Shown: piece after piece, positions 1 to 7,818 of the stretch
How the letters are laid out: each line of letters starts with the position of its first letter
How positions within the stretch are numbered: the stretch's first letter is position 1
From: Colwellia_A sp047621305
GTDB lineage: Bacteria > Pseudomonadota > Gammaproteobacteria > Enterobacterales > Alteromonadaceae
Direction: 5' to 3'
Assembly (NCBI GenBank): GCA_047621305.1
Contig: JBLHNB010000003.1
Location: forward strand, 62,001 to 126,000
Length of the DNA stretch: 64,000 nucleotides
Position numbers and translations under genes: made by a program
Notes under the pieces: model-generated
What the model saw: only the letters and a program-made list of their open reading frames with translations
Databases searched by the model: none
Told to the model about the DNA's origin: nothing

Positions 1-282
1 GACGCTAAAGGCGCTAAGATTGAACTTGCTGAAGGCGTTGAAGGTTACTTACGTGTTTCTGATATTTCACGTGACCGTATCGAAGATGCGACAACTGAAT
101 TATCTGTAGGTGATAGCGTTGAAACTAAGTTTATGGGCGTAGATCGTAAGAACCGCGCAATAAGCTTATCAATCAAAGCGAAAGATCAAGCAGAAGAGCG
201 TGACGCTATGGAAAACTTAAACCAAGAAGAAGAAACTGGTTTAAGCGCAATGGCTGCAGCATTCAAAAACGCTAAAAGCTAA
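1..282 (+). CDS. rpsA: 30S ribosomal protein S1, C-terminal end (partial)
   Basis: The frame is open from the first base and ends in TAA, giving the last 93 residues of ribosomal protein S1. S1 binds mRNA on the 30S subunit and helps initiation on structured or weak Shine-Dalgarno messages. The visible part is the end of the last S1 (OB-fold) repeat, including GVEGYLRVSDIS and VETKFMGVDRKNRAISLSIKAKD, then the acidic linker and the AMAAAFKNAKS tail typical of gammaproteobacterial S1. The start lies outside the window. It is followed by ihfB, the usual rpsA-ihfB order in this class. Confidence 0.95.
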   Translation, partial: DAKGAKIELAEGVEGYLRVSDISRDRIEDATTELSVGDSVETKFMGVDRKNRAISLSIKAKDQAEERDAMENLNQEEETGLSAMAAAFKNAKS

Positions 283-401
283 TTAGTCTTTATATTAGTA
301 AAGTAAAGGTGAGAGGGATTTGAAAAACAATCCTTCTTTTGTTTAAAATTCATTGGCGCGAAGCAGCTTTTCACTTCAACCAAGTAACACTGGAGGGTCA
401 A

Positions 402-689
402 ATGACCAAATCAGAACTCATTGAAAGATTAGCAGATAAATTAAGCCATTTATCAGCGAAAGATGTAGAACAAGCAATTAAAGAAATCCTTGAAATGATG
501 GCGCAAACCCTTTCTAAGGGCGATCGTATAGAAATTAGAGGTTTTGGTAGTTTTTCATTACATTATCGAGCTCCACGCGTAGGACGTAATCCAAAAACTG
601 GCGAATCTGTTGATTTAGCAGGTAAATACGTTCCGCATTTTAAACCAGGCAAGGAGTTACGTGAAAGAGTCAATCTTTCTATAGCGTAA
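402..689 (+). CDS. ihfB: Integration host factor subunit beta
   Basis: Beta subunit of IHF, the heterodimeric nucleoid protein that binds and sharply bends DNA at specific sites. The 95-residue product has the HU/IHF fold: GFGSF near 47-51 and the DNA-intercalating arm GRNPKTG at 61-67, where proline 64 is the wedge residue. The ATG at 402 is chosen over an upstream TTG at 339 because GGAGGG lies 6-10 bases before it and the product then starts MTKSELIERL like other IhfB proteins. The TTG extension would add 21 residues with no family match. The alpha subunit gene is not in the window. Confidence 0.95.
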   Translation: MTKSELIERLADKLSHLSAKDVEQAIKEILEMMAQTLSKGDRIEIRGFGSFSLHYRAPRVGRNPKTGESVDLAGKYVPHFKPGKELRERVNLSIA

Positions 690-750
690 CCCCTGATATT
701 TTATTAGTTAAAGTAACTAACAGAATTAAATAATATTTTCTGATAATATA

Positions 751-779
751 ACGGTATGCTATGGCATGCCGTTTTTTTT
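751..779 (+). terminator. Rho-independent terminator after ihfB
   Basis: A 9-bp stem (ACGGTATGC at 751-759 with GCATGCCGT at 763-771, one G-U pair) is followed by eight T residues. It lies after ihfB and before lapA. It overlaps an upstream ATG at 756 of the lapA frame, which argues against that ATG as the lapA start. Confidence 0.8.
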
Positions 780-803
780 GATAACAATTTGGTGGATACT
801 CTT

Positions 804-1052
804 TTGCGTCGTTATATTACCTTTATTTTATTAATTATTTTGTTAACTGTCGCTTTTATTTTTGGCAGTCAAAATGATCAAAGTTTAACGCTTAATTACT
901 TAATTGCACGTACCGAAATGTCAGTGGCTCAAGCGGTAAGTTTATTTACTGTCATAGGTATTGCTATAGGTTTATTATTAGCTTTATTAGGTAAACTATT
1001 ACGTGCGGTTAAATCAGACCGTACGGGTCTTTCTAAAAAGGTTTCACCGTAA
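804..1052 (+). CDS. lapA: LapA family inner-membrane protein (DUF1049)
   Basis: Small membrane protein of the LapA/YciS family, which works with LapB in control of lipopolysaccharide assembly through LpxC turnover. The 82-residue product has two hydrophobic segments (about 4-23 and 45-65) around the family-typical GSQNDQSLTLNYLIA stretch, and a basic tail. The TTG at 804 is preferred: GGTGGA ends 7 bases upstream, and the in-frame ATG at 756 sits inside the terminator stem of ihfB. The gene ends 4 bases before lapB, so the two are almost certainly one operon. Start choice is inference; the family call is firm. Confidence 0.82.
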   Translation: MRRYITFILLIILLTVAFIFGSQNDQSLTLNYLIARTEMSVAQAVSLFTVIGIAIGLLLALLGKLLRAVKSDRTGLSKKVSP

Positions 1053-1056
1053 CATT

Positions 1057-2226
1057 ATGCTTGAATTGCTATTTCTATTATTACCTGTCGCTATGGGGTA
1101 TGGATGGTTCATGGGCCGTAATAGCGTTAAACAAAATGATCATAGTGCCAAGCAAGCGCTTTCAAAAAAGTATTCTACGGGCTTAAATTACCTCTTTTCT
1201 AATCAACAAGACAAAGCTATCGATTATTTGTTAGAAGCACTGAAAGTTGAAGACGATTCAGTTGAAGCACACTTCGCCATGGCAAATCTTTTTCGTCGAC
1301 GAGGTGAATTAGATCGCGCTTTGAAAGTACATGAACATTTAGTACAACAAAAACATTTACCAACCAAAGACAAACAACAGGCTGTTTTTGAATTAGCGAA
1401 AGATTTTTTAAGTGCGGGTTTATTTGATCGTGCTGAAGCGATGTTTCAAAAATTACTTAAATCGAAAGCCTATGGTTTGAAATCTTTGACTTATTTAATG
1501 CAAATTTACCAATCTACAAAGGATTGGCAACAAGGCATCGCGTTAAAAAAAGCGATAGTTAAAACACGGGATAAGAAATTACTACATAGTTTAGCCAATT
1601 TCTATTGTGAATTAGCGACATTAGCACTTGAAGATGATCAGTTTATAGAGGTTTTAGAGTTACTAGAAAATGCCTTGTTACAAGACCCTAATTCTTGTCG
1701 GGCGAACTGGTTAATGGCGCAAATTTATGAAAATCATCAACAGTATACGGAAGCCTGTAAATGCTACCAAGATATATACCAGCAAGATAAAGATTTTTTC
1801 CCAGATGTTATCGATCAAATGCATCATAGCTACAGTCAACTTGGCAATGAGGAAGACTTTTATAAATTTATTCGGCGTGTTTATGACGAAACAGCAAGTA
1901 CAAGCGCATTAATAAGCTATTTAAACTATGTAGAAAATACCTATAGTTTGGCAAAAGCCAAAGAGTTTATCTTGCTTGCATTAAAACGTAGACCAACCAT
2001 TCGTGGATTTAAGCATTTTGTAAAGATGCAAATGACGGATTCAGAACAAGAAAGTACCATAGAGAATTTGGATGTTATTAAACAGTTAATCTCTGAGTAT
2101 ATCAATGTTAAGCCAAGGTATAGTTGTAGAACATGTGGCTTTAATAGTGGTACCCATTATTGGTCTTGTCCTTCATGCCATGATTGGGAACAACTCAAAC
2201 CAGTGCGAGGCCTTGAAGGCGAATAA
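1057..2226 (+). CDS. lapB: Lipopolysaccharide assembly protein B (TPR and rubredoxin-type)
   Basis: LapB (YciM) is an inner-membrane-anchored cytoplasmic TPR protein that promotes FtsH degradation of LpxC and so limits LPS synthesis. With the ATG at 1057 the product is 389 residues, the same length as E. coli LapB, and starts MLELLFLLLPVAMGYGW, the N-terminal anchor. TPR helices fill the middle. The C-terminus has the zinc/iron knuckle CRTCG-x8-CPSC and ends KPVRGLEGE, as in E. coli. A TTG at 1003 would overlap lapA and destroy the anchor alignment. It follows lapA by 4 bp. Confidence 0.96.
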   Translation: MLELLFLLLPVAMGYGWFMGRNSVKQNDHSAKQALSKKYSTGLNYLFSNQQDKAIDYLLEALKVEDDSVEAHFAMANLFRRRGELDRALKVHEHLVQQKHLPTKDKQQAVFELAKDFLSAGLFDRAEAMFQKLLKSKAYGLKSLTYLMQIYQSTKDWQQGIALKKAIVKTRDKKLLHSLANFYCELATLALEDDQFIEVLELLENALLQDPNSCRANWLMAQIYENHQQYTEACKCYQDIYQQDKDFFPDVIDQMHHSYSQLGNEEDFYKFIRRVYDETASTSALISYLNYVENTYSLAKAKEFILLALKRRPTIRGFKHFVKMQMTDSEQESTIENLDVIKQLISEYINVKPRYSCRTCGFNSGTHYWSCPSCHDWEQLKPVRGLEGE

Positions 2227-2372
2227 TATTTAATTTCCTTGCCCTAAAATTCAATAGCTGCATCTAAAGTACTCACTGACTGGCGTCAGCTCCGTGCTTT
2301 TTCTTTACTCTTGAGCCTTAGGACTTTGAACTCAAACACTATTTAATAATTAAAAATTGAAAGGAGTTAAAC

Positions 2373-3068
2373 ATGAATGATCCAAAAGTAGTTGTAGCAT
2401 TAGACTTTGATAATCAAGCTGACGCGCTTGCTTTTGTTGATAAGATTCGACCAAGTGATTGCCGACTTAAAGTGGGTAAAGAGATGTTTACCTATTTTGG
2501 TCCTGATTTTGTTCGAGAACTTACAAATAGAGGCTTTGATGTTTTTCTGGATTTGAAATTTCATGATATTCCTAACACAGTGGCTAAAGCGGTAACCGCA
2601 GCGGCTGAACTCGGTGTATGGATGGTGAATGTTCACGCCTGTGGTGGTAGTGAAATGATGACTAAAGCTAAACAGGCTTTAGAAAAATATGGGGATAAAG
2701 CACCATTGTTGATTGCTGTTACCGTATTGACGAGCATGGGCAAAGAAGATTTATTGGGTTTAGGTATTACTAAATCACCACAAGAACAAGTGATGGCCTT
2801 AGCTAAGCTAACTAAAGAGTGCGGCTTAGATGGTGTTGTGTGTTCTGCTTGGGAAGCTAAACTGTTGAAAGAAACTCATGGAAGTGAGTTTAAGTTGGTA
2901 ACCCCTGGCATACGTCCTAGTGGCTCTGAAAATGATGACCAAAAGCGAATTATGACGCCGATTGAAGCTGTTAACTTTGGTGCCGATTACTTAGTGATAG
3001 GTCGACCGATCACTAAATCTGAAAACCCCCAATCAGTATTAGAAAAAATTAATTTATCTTTAAACTAA
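2373..3068 (+). CDS. pyrF: Orotidine 5'-phosphate decarboxylase
   Basis: Last step of UMP synthesis: decarboxylation of OMP. The 231-residue protein has the catalytic DLKFHDIPNT motif at 60-69 (Asp60, Lys62, Asp65), the phosphate-binding GIRPSGSENDDQKR loop, and IGRPIT near the end. AAAGGAG sits 7 bases before the ATG. It follows lapB after a 146-bp gap in which no clear terminator was seen, so lapAB-pyrF may be read through; this order is common in gammaproteobacteria. pyrD of the same pathway lies about 48 kb downstream. Confidence 0.97.
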   Translation: MNDPKVVVALDFDNQADALAFVDKIRPSDCRLKVGKEMFTYFGPDFVRELTNRGFDVFLDLKFHDIPNTVAKAVTAAAELGVWMVNVHACGGSEMMTKAKQALEKYGDKAPLLIAVTVLTSMGKEDLLGLGITKSPQEQVMALAKLTKECGLDGVVCSAWEAKLLKETHGSEFKLVTPGIRPSGSENDDQKRIMTPIEAVNFGADYLVIGRPITKSENPQSVLEKINLSLN

Positions 3069-3739
3069 CCATTATTTCCTCCTGAATACTTAAATGACTT
3101 TGGCTCAATATAAATTATTGGGCTAGAGTCTATTTTACTTTTTAGCCCTATTACCCCAAGTAAGTTTAGCAGTGTTTAAATACATTGGTGGAATATACTT
3201 GACCAAAAAATTTACAAAATGAATATCAGACAATGAGTATAAGACATTAGGGCACTTATCCCAATTGGTATAATACCAATTGGATCATTCTAAGGCGGTC
3301 TAAATATCCAATATCTGCGTTGCTTTCAATCCCAATAGCACGCTATTACTCACTCAAGCACCTTGCTCTTGAACATTTACTCTCGCTTATAATAGATCAC
3401 TACTTTAATTCAATTGGTATAAGTACGTAAATTTTGAGGACAACTTAATCTAAATTTAAATATCTTGCCTAATCGTTATTATTTACGCCTAGGCTTATAC
3501 TATGAATGGTCACGTGCATATGATGGTTTGTAAGAGAGTCCTGAGTTTATGGAAAAAGATTGACGTTAACTCAGACATATTCAAAAGTTATGTTGTCAAA
3601 AATTGACAAAATTATAAACTTCTCCCAAACTAAATTATATCAAGTGAAGACTAACTAAATGGTTAGTGCTATCAATTGATATAAGCTACTTATTACTTAA
3701 TGAGTAGTGCTATGGATTTTACAATAAAAGGAGTGCCTT
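3069..3739. other. 671-bp intergenic region between pyrF and the ComEA-like gene
   Basis: No credible coding frame was found. A weak stem (GGGCTA at 3120-3125 with TAGCCC at 3143-3148) may end pyrF transcription. The middle is occupied by the MITE-like element listed separately (3273-3420). The rest, about 3421-3720, is AT-rich and presumably carries the promoter of the downstream gene. A GTGCTAT pair at 3664-3717 is the only other repeat noticed. Confidence 0.5.
3273..3420. repeat. MITE-like element with ATACCAATTG inverted ends
   Basis: A 148-bp segment begins ATACCAATTGGA (3273-3284) and ends with the inverted copy TTCAATTGGTAT (3409-3420), 11 of 12 positions matching. The left end is also half of a perfect 23-bp palindrome, CCAATTGGTAT-A-ATACCAATTGG, at 3261-3283. 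The interior is non-coding and less AT-rich than its surroundings. Short non-coding DNA with terminal inverted repeats between unrelated genes fits a MITE or other dispersed repeat. Copy number in the genome cannot be judged from one copy. Confidence 0.6.
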
Positions 3740-4039
3740 ATGAATAAATTATTATCAGTGGTATTAACAGCCGTATTATTATCTTATTTTTCACTATCAC
3801 CTGCCTACGCTAATACCGAACCAAACTCACTCACAGAGCCTGTTAATGAAAGTGTTTCTATTAATTTAGCGGATGAAGTGACTTTAGTGACATTAAAGGG
3901 TATTGGCCATAAAAAAGCATTAGCTATTATTGCTTTTAGAGAGAAAAATGGAAATTTTACTCATGTTGATGAGTTATTAAAAGTCAAAGGAATTGGTAAG
4001 CATGTATTGAAAGAAAACAAACATCGCTTAAAAATTTAG
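3740..4039 (+). CDS. ComEA-like secreted helix-hairpin-helix protein
   Basis: A 99-residue protein with a signal peptide (MNKLLSVVLTAVLLSYFSLSPAYA, cleavage near 24-25) and a C-terminal double helix-hairpin-helix domain: VSINLADEVTLVTLKGIGHKKALAIIAFREKNG, then FTHVDELLKVKGIGKHVL. ComEA-type proteins are periplasmic DNA-binding proteins that pull in DNA during natural transformation; the E. coli YbaV group has the same layout without a proven role. The ATG has AAAGGAG 6 bases upstream. No other competence gene is nearby, so a role in DNA uptake is inference. Confidence 0.85.
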   Translation: MNKLLSVVLTAVLLSYFSLSPAYANTEPNSLTEPVNESVSINLADEVTLVTLKGIGHKKALAIIAFREKNGNFTHVDELLKVKGIGKHVLKENKHRLKI

Positions 4040-4065
4040 ATAGTTTTTTTAAATTTAATCATTAA

Positions 4066-4092
4066 AAAAGCCAGTCAATTGACTGGCTTTTT
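4066..4092. terminator. Bidirectional terminator between the ComEA-like gene and rne
   Basis: A perfect stem AAAAGCCAGTC / GACTGGCTTTT with an AATT centre has an A-rich left flank and a T-run on the right. It can stop forward transcription from the ComEA-like gene and reverse transcription from rne, which converge here. Confidence 0.85.
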
Positions 4093-4133
4093 ATTGGCTG
4101 TAAATTATACAGCGCTAACGTTTTTTATAAGGT

Positions 4134-7100
4134 CTACTGAGGTTTTGTTGGACCTGCAGAGCTTCTACTTATCGAATCAGCTACAAGAGCAGAACGTCCT
4201 GAATTACTATGCAATGGACGGTCTTCTTGACTGGCATAAGCCGTAGGTATTTCACCATTCACATTAATTGTTTCTGGTTTAACCATAGGAGCAGACGATT
4301 TGCCTTTATGATTTACGCCATTGACTTTTTTAACTGTCACTTTGCCGTTAACCACTTTAGGTTTTGGTGCTCTTTTTGGTTTTACTTGTATCGCTTGCTC
4401 AGGAGATTCAGACACCATATCAATAACAAGTTGCTCGTTATTGATTTCAGTTTCTATATCTTTAGCTGACTCTAAAGGTATTTCCGTAGCAGTATTCGCT
4501 ACGTCTTCAACTTTAGCTTCTTCAACTTTAGCTTCTTCAACTTTAGCTTCTTCAACTTTAACGTCTTCAACTTTAACGTCTTCAACTTTAACGTCTTCAA
4601 CTTTAACGTCTTCAACTTTAACGTCTTCAACTTTAACGTCTTCAACTTTAACGTCTTCAACTTTAACGTCTTCGACTTTAACATCTTCGACTTTAACGTC
4701 TTCGACTTTAACTTCTTCGACTTTAACTTCTTCGACTTTAACTTCTTCGACTTTAGCTTCTTCGACTTTAGCTTCTTCGACTTTAGCTTCTTCTACTGCT
4801 ATTTCTACAGGTGCTTCTGTTACTTCAGCAGCAACATCATCAAAAGGTAGGTCTTGTTGAACTTCAGTTGTTGGTATCGATACCTCAACAGCGAGTTCAG
4901 GTTGTGGATACCTAGCTTCAACAGGATCAGCGTTTAAATTAGCTGTCGCGTCTATAGCGCTATTGCCAGTTTCATTATCTGAACTTTCGCGACGACGACG
5001 TTGTCCATGAGAACGTAAATGTCTAGGTGAACGTCTATTTCTTGGGCGTTCGTCACGACTATTTTTATCAACTCCCTGTTCGTTTGTTACTTCGTTTAAG
5101 CCGTTATCATTTTGAACAACTACTTTAACTGCAGATTCAGCTTCTATAGCCTGAACATTGTCATTAGCTATATTTGTTTTTTGAATTGCAGCTTCATCGA
5201 CAACACGGATCTTTTTACGATTATTTCTACGTTGTCTCCTTTGTGTCACTTTCTCCTCTTTGGGTTTTTGTTCTTTTTCCGCGTGAGGTTTTGGATGTGG
5301 TCGCGTATTACTCTTCTCTACAGGCTCTTTTACAACCGTTTTCTTATCTACATTGTTGTCAGTATTTTGGTCGTGACGGCTGTTTCGTCTTTGCGGTTGA
5401 CGTGAGCGTTGTGGGCGTCGGTTGTTTTCTCTTTTTATTGGAGTAACAACTTCTTTCTCTGGCTCTTTTTCTGCAGGTATAAACAGATTTTTAAACCATG
5501 CAAAGATGCCAACACTTGGCTGCTTAGGTGATTCATTTTTTGTAACGGCAACGACAGGTTTTGCCGATACAGTTGGTGCTTGCTTTGGAGAAGACATACC
5601 TTGTAAAGCCGGTTCATCTTTTTTATTGATTTCAGCGTTATATTTAGGCATAACAGCTTCTTCAATGACCGCTTGTTTAACTGGTAGGTCATAACTTGCT
5701 TCTTCTACGCCTTCATCCTTTCTAACGCGTAATACTTCGTATTGAGGTGTATCCATATGTGGATTAGGGATGATCAATACGTGCACATTATGATGTGTTT
5801 CAATATGCATTACCGAGCGACGTTTTTCATTGAGAAGATAAGTCGCAACAGGAACAGGCACTTGTGCTTGTACGTGTAATGTATGATCCTTGATCGCTTC
5901 TTCTTCTATTAGACGTAGTATCGAAAGCGCAAGTGATTCAACACCACGTATATGCCCAGTTCCAATACAACGAGGACAAACACCTTGACTCGTTTCGCCA
6001 ATTGAAGGACGAAGTCTTTGACGAGACATTTCTAATAAGCCAAAACGAGATATACGACCTAATTGAATACGAGCACGGTCAGGATGAACCGCGTCGCGCA
6101 TTCTGTTTTCAACTTCTCGTTGATGACGAACAGGGGTCATATCGATGAAATCTATAACGACTAATCCACCTAAATCTCTTAAGCGTAGCTGTCTGGCTAT
6201 TTCTTCTGCGGCTTCTAGATTCGTATTAAAAGCTGTTTCTTCAATATCACTACCTTTGGTCGCTCGAGCCGAGTTTATATCAATTGAAGTCATTGCCTCT
6301 GTTGGGTCAATAACGATTGAACCGCCAGAGGGTAATCTAACTTCACGTTGGAAAGCTGATTCTATTTGAGACTCTATTTGGTAATGGGTGAATAATGGTA
6401 CGTCACTGGTATAAAGCTTTATTTTATTAATAAAGTCAGGACGAACTACTTCAATATGCTTTTTAACACTTTCGAATGTTTTAGGGCGGTCAATAAGTAC
6501 TTCACCAATATCACGACGTAAATAGTCACGTATTGCTCTTAATATGACATTAGTTTCTTGGTGAATTAAAAACGGAGCGTTACGACTTGCAGCGGCATCA
6601 TCAATAGCACTCCAGTGGTGCAATAGTACGCTTAAGTCCCACTCGAGTTCTTCATAAGCTTTACCAACACCGGCTGTTCGCACAATCAAACCCATGCCTT
6701 TAGGTAATGCAAGCTTGCTTAATGATGTTTTTAAATCGGTGCGTTCATCACCTTCAATACGACGTGAAATACCACCTGCACGAGGATTATTGGGCATTAG
6801 TACCAAGTAACTACCAGCTAAACTAATAAAAGTTGTTAATGCAGCGCCTTTTTGTCCTCGTTCTTCTTTATCAATTTGAACAATGACTTCTTGGCCTTCT
6901 TTAAGCACTTCTTTTATGTTAGGTCGACCTTGGAAGGAATATCCCTTAGGAAAATACTCCCGCGCGATTTCCTTCATCGGTAAAAAACCGTGACGGTCTG
7001 CACCATAATCAACAAATGCAGCTTCTAAAGAAGGTTCTATACGGGTGATTTTAGCTTTATAAATATTGGATTTTTTTTGTTCATGACCAGGACTTTCTAT

Positions 7101-7184
7101 ATCTAAATCATATAGTTGTTGACCATCAACAAGTGCTACACGCAATTCTTCTGATTGAGTAGCATTAATTAACATACGTTTCAT
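4134..7184 (-). CDS. rne: Ribonuclease E with repeat-expanded C-terminal scaffold
   Basis: Essential endoribonuclease of mRNA decay and rRNA/tRNA processing, and scaffold of the RNA degradosome at the inner membrane. The 1016-residue product has the N-terminal catalytic half almost as in E. coli: S1 domain near 35-120, 5'-sensor/RNase H-like region, the DNase I-like domain with the metal-binding aspartates in SIDINSARATKG (about 303) and VVIDFIDM (about 346), and the Zn-link CPRCIGTG near 404. The C-terminal half is low complexity: basic Arg-rich blocks, then a run of KVE(D/E)(V/A) pentapeptides encoded by 4501-4800. The extreme C-terminus shows no clear match to the E. coli PNPase-binding site. 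Read divergently from rluC with a 634-bp gap that probably holds a long autoregulatory leader. Confidence 0.96.
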   Translation of the reverse strand: MKRMLINATQSEELRVALVDGQQLYDLDIESPGHEQKKSNIYKAKITRIEPSLEAAFVDYGADRHGFLPMKEIAREYFPKGYSFQGRPNIKEVLKEGQEVIVQIDKEERGQKGAALTTFISLAGSYLVLMPNNPRAGGISRRIEGDERTDLKTSLSKLALPKGMGLIVRTAGVGKAYEELEWDLSVLLHHWSAIDDAAASRNAPFLIHQETNVILRAIRDYLRRDIGEVLIDRPKTFESVKKHIEVVRPDFINKIKLYTSDVPLFTHYQIESQIESAFQREVRLPSGGSIVIDPTEAMTSIDINSARATKGSDIEETAFNTNLEAAEEIARQLRLRDLGGLVVIDFIDMTPVRHQREVENRMRDAVHPDRARIQLGRISRFGLLEMSRQRLRPSIGETSQGVCPRCIGTGHIRGVESLALSILRLIEEEAIKDHTLHVQAQVPVPVATYLLNEKRRSVMHIETHHNVHVLIIPNPHMDTPQYEVLRVRKDEGVEEASYDLPVKQAVIEEAVMPKYNAEINKKDEPALQGMSSPKQAPTVSAKPVVAVTKNESPKQPSVGIFAWFKNLFIPAEKEPEKEVVTPIKRENNRRPQRSRQPQRRNSRHDQNTDNNVDKKTVVKEPVEKSNTRPHPKPHAEKEQKPKEEKVTQRRQRRNNRKKIRVVDEAAIQKTNIANDNVQAIEAESAVKVVVQNDNGLNEVTNEQGVDKNSRDERPRNRRSPRHLRSHGQRRRRESSDNETGNSAIDATANLNADPVEARYPQPELAVEVSIPTTEVQQDLPFDDVAAEVTEAPVEIAVEEAKVEEAKVEEAKVEEVKVEEVKVEEVKVEDVKVEDVKVEDVKVEDVKVEDVKVEDVKVEDVKVEDVKVEDVKVEDVKVEEAKVEEAKVEEAKVEDVANTATEIPLESAKDIETEINNEQLVIDMVSESPEQAIQVKPKRAPKPKVVNGKVTVKKVNGVNHKGKSSAPMVKPETINVNGEIPTAYASQEDRPLHSNSGRSALVADSISRSSAGPTKPQ
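4501..4800 (-). repeat. 15-bp tandem repeat encoding KVE(D/E)(V/A) in rne
   Basis: Nineteen full 15-bp units plus one degenerate unit (4786-4800, encoding AVEEA) run head to tail in frame within rne. On the plus strand the unit reads ACGTCTTCAACTTTA, with variants GCTTC, ACTTC and ACATC at the start and TTCGAC for TTCAAC in the right half. The central units (4561-4665) are identical, a sign of recent slippage expansion. Encoded residues alternate charge (Lys, Glu, Glu/Asp) with Val, suggesting an extended or helical acidic linker. Unit number is likely to vary between strains. Confidence 0.95.
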
Positions 7185-7818
7185 AGTTTGTGTGACTCAT
7201 ATTTTAGTCACAACACACTGTTGCTAAGTACACAAAGCAATCTGTCGCAATGTAAACAGCAGTTTGTCAGCCTCACGGTTGTCAATCTTACTACGCCATT
7301 TACGTAGTAAGCTGTTATAAATCTGATTGTTTAAATCTTACTGCGATAATTTACCATCGCAGTGAATAGTTATTTTGTGTGCTCAGCCTGTGTGCTGTGC
7401 ATATAACTCAGTAAATGATGAGCTCAAATGTTAACAAAGTAGACCGGTATTTTTACCGTTGTTCGCCTTGAATTTTGTTAAAAGCGCTTTAATTCATTTA
7501 CTCAGTGTGATTACAAATTGTTCTATTGCGCGGGACAAGCTGTTTATGTTTACTCTTTGACATGTTACATACGTCAAATGTTACAACAGGCCATTCTTTT
7601 AATATGTCGCTCGATGATTAATCAAAAATTGCATATTAATGTGGCCGCATTTTGCCTCTTACGTATCGCTCAGAACTTCCTTTAGTTATGTTGCTTAACT
7701 TCTAACAAAAAATATTATAAGTACAACCTTAACATTATCCCACTATAATGCTCTTTATAGCAATTAAATAGCTATTTTAATTAGGCGAAACGTAAAAAAA
7801 ATATGTTAAACTGCAAAA
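7185..7818. other. Divergent rne/rluC intergenic region
   Basis: This 634-bp stretch holds no credible coding frame. The rne-proximal part contains two strong hairpins (listed separately) that would lie in the rne leader RNA. Toward rluC, a TATAAT at 7744-7749 may be the -10 of a forward promoter, with no convincing -35 found. An inverted pair TTGAC (7557-7561) / GTCAA (7573-7577) lies mid-region and has no assigned role. Long untranslated leaders are known for rne in enterobacteria. Confidence 0.55.
7287..7363 (-). promoter_or_regulatory. Two hairpins in the putative rne 5' leader
   Basis: Read on the minus strand, two stems lie upstream of the rne start. The first is an uninterrupted 9-bp stem, CTTACTACG (7303-7311) with CGTAGTAAG (7287-7295), around a 7-nt loop. 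The second is an 8-bp stem, ACTGCGAT (7356-7363) with ATCGCAGT (7340-7347), around an 8-nt loop. They lie 103-179 bases before the rne ATG. In E. coli, stem-loops of the rne 5' leader let RNase E degrade its own message; a similar autoregulatory job here is inference from position and structure, not sequence identity. Confidence 0.5.

Noticed and set aside
756..803. ATG at 756 as the lapA start
   Set aside because: It lies in the stem of the ihfB terminator and adds residues without family match; TTG 804 has a Shine-Dalgarno at the right distance.
4501..4800. CRISPR-like regular repeats
   Set aside because: The unit is 15 bp with no spacers and codes in frame for RNase E residues.
4321..4860. 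A 179-codon plus-strand frame opposite the rne tail, rich in Ser-Thr-Leu repeats
   Set aside because: It is the antisense of the 15-bp repeat array; a 15-bp period keeps several frames open. It has no ribosome site and no independent homology.
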